From Deltaproteobacteria bacterium (lineage in GTDB: Bacteria; Myxococcota_A; UBA9160; UBA4427), in the NCBI GenBank assembly GCA_029261855.1, contig JAJDAN010000077.1, forward strand, positions 1 to 64,000: a stretch of DNA of 64,000 nt, in the 5' to 3' direction. Every line of letters starts with the position of its first letter. Position 1 is the stretch's first letter. A model generated the notes under the pieces. The model worked only from the letters and a program-made list of their open reading frames with translations, did no database searches and was not told where the DNA came from. A program made the position numbers and the translations under genes. Of this stretch, positions 26,306-33,903 are shown piece by piece.

Positions 26306-28054
26306 GTGGACAGGCGTCCCACAGAGAGCATCGTCGCGTACGAGAAGCGCATCTCGATAGCGTTCCTGGTACCCGGCCTGCTCTACCCCGCCTGGCACAC
26401 GCTGGCACCAGCAGACGCGTTCGATCCCTGGTGGTTGTGGTTCGTCATTGGCGGGTGCATCGCGAGCGCGGGCCTCCTTCACCTGAACGGCTCGATCAGC
26501 CATGAGAAGATGCTCCGACTGATCCCGTGGCTCGCCGCGCTCGTCACGGTCCACTTCTTCGCTCTGGCGACCGTGAACGACATGCTCCCGTTCTATGCCG
26601 TGGGTTCGACGATGGCCGGCATGGCTCCCGTTCTCTTCCTTCGCACGCGGGGTGGGCTCATCGGCTACGCATCTTTCATCTGCGCGCTATCGATCGCGCT
26701 GTATGCAGCCCGCCCCGACGAACGGGTGATCGCCTATTGGGGATCGCTGGTGCCCGTGTTCGCACTCGGCTACTACCAGGTGGAGCGGCAGTCGAGGCAG
26801 AAGCAACAGCTCGAGGATGCTGTCGCGGACCGCACCCGCGCGCTCGTCAGAGCGAATCAGCAGCTGCACCACGAGATCGAAGAGCGATCGCGCGTCGAAG
26901 AAGAGCTTCGCACCCAGAACAAGATGGAGGCCATAGGCAGGCTCGCTGGCGGCATCGCCCATGACTTCAACAATCTGCTCAGCACGATCGCAGTCTACTC
27001 GGAACTCCTCGAGCAGGGTCTCGCACCGAATGACCCGCTTCAAGCCGATGTCGCTCACATTCAGCGCGCAAGCGAGCAAGCCGCATCGATCACTCAGCAA
27101 CTGCTGGCCGTCGGCAGGCGGAGCCACTTGCACACAGGCGTCATCGACCTCAACGAGCTGATCCTCGGAATCGACACGATGCTTCGGCATCTGCTCGGGC
27201 CGAACCATCAGGTCGTCAGCCGTCTCGGACGAGGCGCGCACTGCATCCTCGGGAACGTGGATCAGGTTCAGCAGATTCTCATCAATCTCGCGAAGAACGC
27301 GCGCGATGCGATGCCCAACGACGGCCTGCTCGAGATCGAGACATGCCGGGTTCGCTCCACGGATCTGGCCGATGCCCAGGCTGCTGGGAGCGGATGCGCG
27401 GACCACTACGTCCGTCTATCAGTCAGCGATACCGGCTCCGGCATGAGCTCGAAGGTCGTGGAGCACGTCTTCGAACCGTTCTTCTCGACCAAGACGCCCG
27501 ACAAGGGGAGTGGCTTGGGCCTCGCACTCGTGCACGGCATCCTCGCTGAAGCAAGCGGGTTCGTTCGGGTTCGCTCAGCGGAGGGCTGCGGATCGCGCTT
27601 CGAGCTGTACTGGCCGTCCGCCGAGGGATGCCCGCAAGCGATCGAGAGAGGAACACCTCAGTCGCTCGCCGCTGGTGGCGAGAGCATCCTCGTGGTCGAG
27701 GATGACAATGAGCTGCGCGGAGGCCTCTGCCTGGTCTTGCGTAACGCCGGCTACTGCGTGACCGAGGCGTCGAGTGGCGAGCAGGCGTTGACCGTTCTCG
27801 AGAAGAGCGAAGAACGGTTCGATCTCGTGTTGAGCGACGTGGTCATGTATCGCGTGGCGGGGATCGAAGTGGCCGAAAGGGCGTCGCGTCTGCATGCGCA
27901 GACCAAGGTGCTGCTGATGTCGGGACATCTCGGCGAGGAGGGTCCGGTTGGACTCCCAGGCGGTTGGCCGCTTCTGGCCAAACCGTTCTCCCCGTCACAC
28001 CTCGTCAGCGAAGTACGGCTGATTCTCGACGGGGGACGGGCTCGAAGGAATTGA
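26306..28054 (+). CDS. Membrane hybrid histidine kinase with C-terminal receiver
   Basis: The product is 582 residues from GTG 26306 (no clear ribosome site). Residues 15-165 hold five to six membrane helices as an integral sensor. A coiled coil (about 165-205) leads to the kinase core: GIAHDFNNLLSTIA with His219, NLAKNARDAMP (N box), VSDTGSGMS (G1) and KGSGLGLALVHG (G2). A receiver follows with ILVVEDDNELRGG, acceptor Asp511 (LSDVVM) and LLAKPF. All catalytic parts are intact. It heads a signalling cluster (to 32167) and may transfer phosphate within the protein or to a regulator elsewhere. The signal is unknown. Confidence 0.9.
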   Translation: MDRRPTESIVAYEKRISIAFLVPGLLYPAWHTLAPADAFDPWWLWFVIGGCIASAGLLHLNGSISHEKMLRLIPWLAALVTVHFFALATVNDMLPFYAVGSTMAGMAPVLFLRTRGGLIGYASFICALSIALYAARPDERVIAYWGSLVPVFALGYYQVERQSRQKQQLEDAVADRTRALVRANQQLHHEIEERSRVEEELRTQNKMEAIGRLAGGIAHDFNNLLSTIAVYSELLEQGLAPNDPLQADVAHIQRASEQAASITQQLLAVGRRSHLHTGVIDLNELILGIDTMLRHLLGPNHQVVSRLGRGAHCILGNVDQVQQILINLAKNARDAMPNDGLLEIETCRVRSTDLADAQAAGSGCADHYVRLSVSDTGSGMSSKVVEHVFEPFFSTKTPDKGSGLGLALVHGILAEASGFVRVRSAEGCGSRFELYWPSAEGCPQAIERGTPQSLAAGGESILVVEDDNELRGGLCLVLRNAGYCVTEASSGEQALTVLEKSEERFDLVLSDVVMYRVAGIEVAERASRLHAQTKVLLMSGHLGEEGPVGLPGGWPLLAKPFSPSHLVSEVRLILDGGRARRN

Positions 28055-28331
28055 GCTCGGCCCGCTCCGGGGCAACGGACGCGGGCTTCACGCGAGACGT
28101 TCCGCCCCGATTGAACGAGTTCGGGCTCCACGCGGTCGGCGGCCGCCCTCCATCGGTTTCGGCCAACACCGCCGGATCCACGAATCTCGCGGCAGCAACC
28201 AGCCAAGTGCCCTCCCGACCCTCCTCCAGTCCAGGCTGGGGGGAGTTCATGATTGCGAACGCCACCAAGAGGAGAGTCGCTGCAAGATCCCTCAGGCTCT
28301 CGCCGAGCAAATCAGGCGCGCCTACGGTCAC
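28005..28331 (-). CDS. Small open frame coupled to the PilZ/cNMP gene, unknown
   Basis: GTG 28331 overlaps the TGA of the upstream PilZ gene by 4 bp (GTGA), the usual mark of coupled translation. The 108-residue product starts with one hydrophobic helix (LRDLAATLLLVAFAIM) and then is Pro/Arg-rich without known domains. Its end overlaps the 3' end of the convergent kinase gene by 50 bp. The frame could be chance, but the GTGA overlap and the membrane-like helix favour a real small membrane protein. Confidence 0.4.
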   Translation of the reverse strand: MTVGAPDLLGESLRDLAATLLLVAFAIMNSPQPGLEEGREGTWLVAAARFVDPAVLAETDGGRPPTAWSPNSFNRGGTSRVKPASVAPERAELNSFEPVPRRESAVLR

Positions 28332-29131
28332 GATGTCGGCCCCGGGAGCGCCTCGCACGATGCGGCAGATCGGCTCGCGAACGCCCGTTGCCGCAAAGCA
28401 GCGCGGATCATCCCCCGACTAACGCGCGGACGCGTCTGCTCGAGCGCGGCGAAGCTGAAGGGGTCGATCTCGAGAAGGGAAAGCTCCGTCTCCGCGATCG
28501 CGCTCTCTGCATGGGGCGCTCCAGCGAGCAGCGGCAACCCGGCAAAGACGCCGCCAACGCCAATTCGTGAGACAATCAGTCGTCCTTGACCTGGCTCTCC
28601 GACCTCCTGCACGACAGCTCCCCTCTGGACAATGAAGAACGAGTCGCCACGCGTTCGAAGCGCCCCCTGCTCGTAGATCCGGCCGCCCATTGGATAGTCC
28701 GCGGCCCGCGTCAGCAGCGCCGCATCGACTGCATCGTCGATGTCGAGACCATCTAGAACTGTCGCATCGAGCATGAAAGCGGCGGTCTCGAGCGCGGAGT
28801 CCAGCACGAACTCGCGCAGGCGGAGCGCGACTACCGAATCAACGTCCCTGAACATCAAGCCCGCGACCATTCCTCGGCCGCCGTTGTCCAGACGCTGCCA
28901 TCTGCCTTCGGCGGGCAAGCAAAGCATCTCCCCATCGAGCGCGAAGGAGACAGCACTGATGTCGCACATTGGAAGCCTCGAGTAGGTACTGACGCAGATT
29001 CCCGAAGGACCGATGTCGACTGCATATCCCCTCAGCGGCTCCGGAAAGCCCCTGAGGGTCAGCTGCACCGCCACACGCGTACAGGTGCGCGGGGAGGTGC
29101 GTCGGTCGAGGGTGTGGACCTCGTGGGTCAT
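28328..29131 (-). CDS. PilZ domain plus cyclic-nucleotide-binding-like domain
   Basis: The product is 267 residues from ATG 29131. The N-terminal part is PilZ-like: RRTSPRTCTRVAVQL, then DIGPSGICVST and a late VAGLMFRDVD. PilZ proteins bind c-di-GMP through RxxxR and D/NxSxxG motifs; here the arginine region is present and DIGPSG stands for the second motif. The C-terminal 120 residues form a CRP-type beta-roll (ADYPMGGRIYEQGALRTRGDSFFIVQRGAV, GVFAGLPLLAGAPHAESAIAETELSLLEID). It has no DNA-binding helix-turn-helix. It could integrate two nucleotide signals, although ligand binding is inferred. The gene lies 19 bp downstream of the next PilZ gene, in the same direction. Confidence 0.75.
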   Translation of the reverse strand: MTHEVHTLDRRTSPRTCTRVAVQLTLRGFPEPLRGYAVDIGPSGICVSTYSRLPMCDISAVSFALDGEMLCLPAEGRWQRLDNGGRGMVAGLMFRDVDSVVALRLREFVLDSALETAAFMLDATVLDGLDIDDAVDAALLTRAADYPMGGRIYEQGALRTRGDSFFIVQRGAVVQEVGEPGQGRLIVSRIGVGGVFAGLPLLAGAPHAESAIAETELSLLEIDPFSFAALEQTRPRVSRGMIRAALRQRAFASRSAASCEALPGPTS

Positions 29132-29150
29132 GGCGAGCGTCTCCGTCTTC

Positions 29151-29897
29151 TCATACAGCGGCCGCGACTACGGCTTCGATCTGGCGAATGGTTCGTTCCG
29201 CAGGTTTTCGGAAGTACACGCCGACTCGGAACGGCGGGATCGAGCCCGTTTCCTCGACGCAGTGAATCACGCGGCCGGAGAGACTCACAGGAGTACACGC
29301 GCTCGCCAGGGTCAAACGGACATCGAGGTCCGAGTTCGCCGGCAACGCACGCCGGCTTACGAGCCCCAGTCCGGCAACGGACAGCGAGATTACGTACTCC
29401 CAGGATCGACTCCCGTCGGCGGTGATCAATTCCGCAGGCATGACGACGGGTACTCGCACGCACCGGCGCCGCTCAGGGAACAGGTCGAGCACCTCATTGA
29501 GTCGAAACTCAACGTGAGAAAGACTCGAGTCCGTGGCCAGGAGGCCCGCGATCCCGGACCGCCGCAATGCTTCCAGGCATTGCGCCAAGTCCTGGGGCCG
29601 GGCCAGTGCGAGAATCCTGGCCGTTCCGTCCAGCCGCGCGAGGGACATCAGCCGACTGAGTGTCTCCGGCCTGCGTGCATCGACAGGAATGATGAGAAGG
29701 TCGGCAGTGCCGCGCAGCCTATGAACTTCCTCGAGCGTCGTGTTCGGGAACACGTCCGTCACACGACAGGAGTGGATATCCAGCGCGTGACGAAGATGCT
29801 TGGAACTCACGGCTTCGTCGTGCAGCAACGCGACGCACGGAGAAGTGCGGCTTTGCTTCTGTATCGACATCGACGTACCGCGGTTGTGCGTTTCCAT
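29151..29897 (-). CDS. Degenerate receiver fused to PilZ domain
   Basis: The product is 248 residues from ATG 29897, with GAGGGG upstream. Residues 15-130 fold like a receiver (VALLHDEAVSSKHLRHAL), but where the phospho-acceptor should be, LLIIPVDARRP has Pro in place of Asp. The C-terminal part is PilZ-like: ERRRCVRVPVVMPAELI (Arg-rich start) and SLSVAGLGLVSR (second motif). So it is likely a c-di-GMP-binding effector with a non-phosphorylated receiver that serves as a protein contact. The PilZ/cNMP gene lies 19 bp downstream in the same direction, so the two form an operon; the degenerate flavoprotein gene is divergent. Confidence 0.75.
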   Translation of the reverse strand: METHNRGTSMSIQKQSRTSPCVALLHDEAVSSKHLRHALDIHSCRVTDVFPNTTLEEVHRLRGTADLLIIPVDARRPETLSRLMSLARLDGTARILALARPQDLAQCLEALRRSGIAGLLATDSSLSHVEFRLNEVLDLFPERRRCVRVPVVMPAELITADGSRSWEYVISLSVAGLGLVSRRALPANSDLDVRLTLASACTPVSLSGRVIHCVEETGSIPPFRVGVYFRKPAERTIRQIEAVVAAAV

Positions 29898-29989
29898 CTC
29901 GATCCCCTCGCAGGCTACCCCAACTAAAGATCGGCAAGACGGACCCCGGCTGAAGCGCTGATGCAGCCGCTTGGCCGAGCACCGAGGTG

Positions 29990-30009
29990 CCTACGCATCA
30001 CTGCGTAGG
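29990..30009. promoter_or_regulatory. 8-bp-arm palindrome between divergent PilZ and flavoprotein genes
   Basis: CCTACGCA-TCAC-TGCGTAGG is a perfect dyad in the 207-bp gap between the minus-strand receiver-PilZ gene (start 29897) and the flavoprotein gene (start 30105). Its place and size fit a regulator-binding site controlling one or both. The LuxR-type regulator at 31490 is a candidate binder by proximity only. Confidence 0.5.
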
Positions 30010-30104
30010 TATCCATCCGCGTTCATGCCATATCGAATCAAGGACCCTGTTGGTGTTCAAGCACCATCACGCCAAGCCCGATGAGCGACAGCGAGGGAGG
30101 GGGC

Positions 30105-31478
30105 GTGAGAAGGGATCTAGTCGTGCTGGGCGCCGGCCTCGCTGCGCGGAGTGCCGCACTCGAAGCCGCGAGCTGCGGCCTCCAGGTCCTGTTGCTCACT
30201 TGTGCGGACGAGCAGGTGCGTCGAGCCGAGGCTGCAGCCGTCTCCGCGAAGGTTCGATCCCTGGTCGAGGACATGACCTTTCCTTCTGGCTGGTCCGGCG
30301 AAGACGGCGCCGCGAGTCGATCCCCAACACCAGAGCTTCGGGCCCAGATCGAGTCCCTCGTGCGCATGGCGACCACCAACGCGTCACCACTGGAAGGCTG
30401 TGCCGCACACCCCTCGATCGAGGTGTGCCACGCCGCCGTCGAGTTCGACTGCGCGAACAAGATCAGGACCGACGCGGGCCTCTGCTGGGAGTTCCCGCTG
30501 GCGGTCATCGCCACCGACGGTCCGCCTCGACAGTCGACTCGCTTCCAGTTCGACGGGCATAGCGTCTGCGATGCGGACTCGATCTGGCTCCGAGGGACGC
30601 TGCCGCGGAGCGCAGTCATCGTCGGAGCCGATGCGGAGGGCTGCGCACTTGGCAGCATCCTTGCCGGTGCCGGGGTTCCAGTCACGATAGTCGACCGCCG
30701 CTCCCGCTGTCTTCGGTATCTGGATCCCGACCTGCTCGAGTTCTTCCATGAGAGACTTCACCAGATCGGAGTAGAGGTGGTGCTGTCGGAGGACCTCAAT
30801 GATGTCCGGGTCGATGTGCGAGGCAGCGAACCGTACGTACTCGTCGAGCTGGCCAGTGGGCGACATGAACCTTGCGACGTTCTCGTTGTCGTTGCCGGCC
30901 GCGAGTCGGGTACCGACCGCCTACGGCTGGACCGTGCGGGCGTCGAGACCGATGAACGCGGCTTCATCCTGACCAGCGAACGTGGCGAGACTTCTCGAGG
31001 AGGGATCTTTGCGACCGGTCGAGTCGTCTCGGACCTGGGCTTCTCCGCGGACGAGTACTCGGGGCGTACCGTCGTGAGAGCGGCGCTCGGACTGGGCGAC
31101 GAAGGCATCCTGGCGATGCCGCTGGTGATCGGGGCCGTGCCAGAGATCGCGATGGCAGGGCTCACCGCGGAAATGTGCTGTCGCTTGGGAGTGCCGCATG
31201 TGGCGAGCCGCGCGGAGTTCCAGGCGGGTCGCACGGGGCAACACCGCGCGAGTCGTCCGCCCGGGGTCCTGAAGCTTGTCGTTCAGAAGGACACGAGAGT
31301 GTTGCTCGGTGTCCAGGCAATCGGCGTGGGCTCCTCGGAACTGGTGCAGCTGGGGAGGCTGCTGATTGCAGGGGAACGATCGATTGGTGAGTTGCTTGGG
31401 ATCGCGGCCCCGTTCGGCAGCCCTTGGGCGAGCTACCCGACAGCGGCACGCGACGCGCTGAGGCTCGCGCGGGACTAG
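30105..31478 (+). CDS. Degenerate Sth/disulfide-reductase-like flavoprotein
   Basis: About 457 residues from GTG 30105, which follows a strong GAGGGAGGGGG; ATG 30081 is possible but lacks a ribosome site. The whole length has the layout of soluble pyridine nucleotide transhydrogenase and related two-dinucleotide flavoproteins: LVVLGAGLAARSAALEA (FAD), DADSIWLRGTLPRSAVIVGADAEGCALGSILAGAGV (NAD), IFATGRVVSD, then the dimer domain with LKLVVQKDTRVLLGVQAIG. It lacks the redox CxxxxC, as transhydrogenases do. The usual GD of the second FAD motif has become GR, and the GxGxxG next to FAD is GAGLAA. It may still bind FAD weakly, acting as a sensor or regulator. Confidence 0.7.
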   Translation: MRRDLVVLGAGLAARSAALEAASCGLQVLLLTCADEQVRRAEAAAVSAKVRSLVEDMTFPSGWSGEDGAASRSPTPELRAQIESLVRMATTNASPLEGCAAHPSIEVCHAAVEFDCANKIRTDAGLCWEFPLAVIATDGPPRQSTRFQFDGHSVCDADSIWLRGTLPRSAVIVGADAEGCALGSILAGAGVPVTIVDRRSRCLRYLDPDLLEFFHERLHQIGVEVVLSEDLNDVRVDVRGSEPYVLVELASGRHEPCDVLVVVAGRESGTDRLRLDRAGVETDERGFILTSERGETSRGGIFATGRVVSDLGFSADEYSGRTVVRAALGLGDEGILAMPLVIGAVPEIAMAGLTAEMCCRLGVPHVASRAEFQAGRTGQHRASRPPGVLKLVVQKDTRVLLGVQAIGVGSSELVQLGRLLIAGERSIGELLGIAAPFGSPWASYPTAARDALRLARD

Positions 31479-31489
31479 CTGGGGCTTGC

Positions 31490-32167
31490 TCACGTCGGCA
31501 GAAGCCGCTCTGTCATCGCGTATCGAATGAGGTCGGCGACATTGTGAAGCCCGAGGCGTCGGGAGATGGCCAGCCGATGCGAGTCAACCGTCCTAGGCGA
31601 CACTCCAAGGGTATCGGCGATCTCCGCGGTGCTCATGCCGTCGGCCACCATCGAAAGCACCTCACGTTGACGTGGTGAGAGCACATCCGGCCCTGGAGCC
31701 GCGTGAACAAATGGAGTACGCCTGCACTGAAGTCGCTCGACGGCGTATCCCGATAGAAAGAGGCCGCTCGCATCGATCGTGCTCAGTGCTGCCCGCAGCT
31801 CGCGGGGGGTAGAGCCGGTGTCAAGAATGGCGTTGACCCCCGCCTTGACGCCTTCCGAGATCAGCGCCAAGGGATCCTCCTCATCGAGCACAAGAACGAT
31901 CGGAAGGGTGGGCACCTGGGATCGCACGATCGCGATCTGAGAGGCGGTTCTGGGCAGATTACTGGCAACGATCAGCGCTGCGTACAGCGGCATTGCCTGA
32001 AGTGCCTCGATCAGCCGCTCTGGCTCCGCAGGCGACTCGCAGCTCTCATGAGTCTCGAGCCTATCGATCATTGCCGCCAAGCCGGCCCTGTAGACTGGGT
32101 GATCGGAGACCACGAGGATCCGCCGGACGCACGCTGCTGCTAGCGTTGGCGCCGCTGTCACGGTCAC
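31490..32167 (-). CDS. LuxR-type regulator with degenerate receiver
   Basis: The product is 225 residues (GTG 32167; start choice weak). The N-terminal receiver fold begins ILVVSDHPVYRAGLAAMI, but the acceptor site reads AALIVASNLPRT, with Ala where NarL-type proteins have Asp. The C-terminal LuxR helix-turn-helix is intact: LSPRQREVLSMVADGMSTAEIADTLGVSPRTVDSHRLAISRRLGL. It should bind DNA without phosphorylation at the usual site. It is convergent with the flavoprotein gene (11 bp between stops), so it may regulate by a protein or ligand contact. The palindrome at 29990 is a candidate target. Confidence 0.8.
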   Translation of the reverse strand: MTVTAAPTLAAACVRRILVVSDHPVYRAGLAAMIDRLETHESCESPAEPERLIEALQAMPLYAALIVASNLPRTASQIAIVRSQVPTLPIVLVLDEEDPLALISEGVKAGVNAILDTGSTPRELRAALSTIDASGLFLSGYAVERLQCRRTPFVHAAPGPDVLSPRQREVLSMVADGMSTAEIADTLGVSPRTVDSHRLAISRRLGLHNVADLIRYAMTERLLPT

Positions 32168-32661
32168 GATGGGAGGGGCCTGCAGCTACGGCGCGTCGCC
32201 TCACCAACGACCAACCAATCCGGTGGGGGGGCCCAGCCTACTTCGCTTGCAGATCTGTCGCGCATACTCCCCCCTGCACACGTGCGCCAAGTCCATTAGA
32301 ACACAGGGCCATGTAGGCGCAATCGGCAGTACTACCAGCGCAAGGACGCTTGCTCTCCCGTCTGGGTGGAAGCAAGTGCGCCCGGTGGGGGCGGGCTCGT
32401 GCAGGCGATCAAGGCCGCTGCGGTGATGACCGGAGCCAGCGCGTGCATCTTGCGGGGTCGCATCTGATCTCCGGCAGGGGCTCTGGAAGGTGCCGTCCAA
32501 GGCCGGGTTCGCTGCATCGGGTGCATGTGTACCACTGCGGTCCGGACTGCGGGGCGAGCCTGACGGCCACCAGGTGCTCGAATACGGCTGGCCCGGGCCT
32601 TGCACACACAGCAGGCGGCAAGCGCACACCGCGAACCCCCACACGCCTCGGAGGAGCAGTC
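32168..32661. other. 494-bp gap between LuxR-type and P450 genes
   Basis: The gap holds one plausible small minus-strand lipoprotein gene (32332-32463), described separately. The rest has no clear repeat, hairpin or further gene. GGAGGAG at 32650-32656 is the ribosome site for the P450 gene. Confidence 0.5.
32332..32463 (-). CDS. Candidate 43-residue lipoprotein
   Basis: ATG 32463 follows GGAG at 5-base spacing. The product starts MRPRKMHALAPVITAAALIAC, a complete lipoprotein signal with the lipobox Cys at residue 21, then TSPPPPGALASTQTGEQAS and a short end. The mature part would be only about 23 residues. Such entericidin-like peptides exist in many bacteria, but no family was recognised. 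It stands alone in the gap before the P450 gene. Confidence 0.4.
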   Translation of the reverse strand: MRPRKMHALAPVITAAALIACTSPPPPGALASTQTGEQASLRW

Positions 32662-33903
32662 ATGTCATCACCGGCCGGTACATCCTCGTCCCTTCAGCAG
32701 ATCGAGTACGACGCGCGGAGTCCTGAATTCCAGGCCGACCCGTATCCCACCTACGCGCTGCTCCGTCAGCACGAGCCCTTCGCGTATCGCGAGGAGGGAA
32801 ACTTTTCGTCCTGGACGATCACGCGGCACGCGGACGTGATCGCCGTGCTGCGCGACCCACGCTTCTCGTCTTCTGCCGGGATCGACGACCTCAAGCAACC
32901 CGGTGTGCCCGAGAAGTTCCGCCGCCTCGGCGACATGATCGGCCACATGATGCTTCGCAAGGACGATCCAGATCACTCCCGGCTGCGGGGTCTGGTGAAT
33001 CGAGCATTCTCGCCTCGGGTGATCGAAGGGCTGCGGCCGCGGATCGAGACCATCGTCGACCACCTCCTCGCGGCCGTGATGACCCGTGGCCAGGGGCAGA
33101 TGGACGTGATCCGCGACCTCGCGACTCCGCTACCGGTGATCGTGATTGCGGAGCTTCTGGGCGTCCCGACCCGTGATCAGGGTCGCTTCAAGAAGTGGTC
33201 GGATGACATCGCCGTCGTGCTCGATGGCACGGTGCGTGAGAGCGGGCTTCCCGATGCCGCTCAGAGCGCGTTCGAGCTTGCGGAGTATCTCCGCAGCATC
33301 GTTGCAGAGCGGCGCGCGGATCCGCGCGAAGACCTGATTTCCCGCATGATCGCTGCTCGCGATGAGCAGGATGCGCTCACGGATGACGAGCTGGTTGCGA
33401 ACTGCGTGCTGATCCTGCTCGCAGGACACGAGTCCACCACCAATCTGATCGGCAACGGCGCTCTCGCGTTGCTTCGGCATCCCGATCAGATGGCGATGCT
33501 TCGGGACGACCCCAAGCTCGCGGCAGGGGCGGTCGAGGAATGCCTGCGATACGACTCGCCGGTGCAGCTCACGTCTCGAAACGCGGTGGGTGACCTCGAC
33601 TTCAGTGGGATCCGGTTGACCGACGGCATCGAACTGAACCTGATGTTCGGCGCGGCCAACCGCGACCCGGCGAAGTTCGAGAAGCCGGATCGCTTCGATA
33701 TCCGTCGCGATGCCAGTGGGCATCTTTCATTCGGACATGGCACCCACTTCTGTCTCGGCGCCACGCTGGCCCGACTCGAAGCCGAGATCGCATTCCGGGG
33801 TCTCGTGAAGCGCATGCCGCGTCTGGAGCTCGCGGTGGAGGCTCCGCCCCGGCGCCCGGGAGTCGTGATTCGTGGTCTGGCTTCCCTGCCCGTGCGATTC
33901 TGA
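32662..33903 (+). CDS. Cytochrome P450 (soluble, bacterial type)
   Basis: The product is 413 residues, a normal length, from ATG 32662 after GGAGGAG. I-helix AGHEST with the oxygen-activating Glu/Thr pattern (LILLAGHESTTNLIGNGALALL), ExxR in VEECLRYDSP, and heme loop FGHGTHFCLGA with Cys364. It shares a TGATG start/stop overlap with the downstream MFS transporter, so the two form an operon. It should hydroxylate a small hydrophobic substrate, with electrons from ferredoxin partners not seen here. The substrate is unknown; the linked transporter may import it. Confidence 0.92.
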   Translation: MSSPAGTSSSLQQIEYDARSPEFQADPYPTYALLRQHEPFAYREEGNFSSWTITRHADVIAVLRDPRFSSSAGIDDLKQPGVPEKFRRLGDMIGHMMLRKDDPDHSRLRGLVNRAFSPRVIEGLRPRIETIVDHLLAAVMTRGQGQMDVIRDLATPLPVIVIAELLGVPTRDQGRFKKWSDDIAVVLDGTVRESGLPDAAQSAFELAEYLRSIVAERRADPREDLISRMIAARDEQDALTDDELVANCVLILLAGHESTTNLIGNGALALLRHPDQMAMLRDDPKLAAGAVEECLRYDSPVQLTSRNAVGDLDFSGIRLTDGIELNLMFGAANRDPAKFEKPDRFDIRRDASGHLSFGHGTHFCLGATLARLEAEIAFRGLVKRMPRLELAVEAPPRRPGVVIRGLASLPVRF

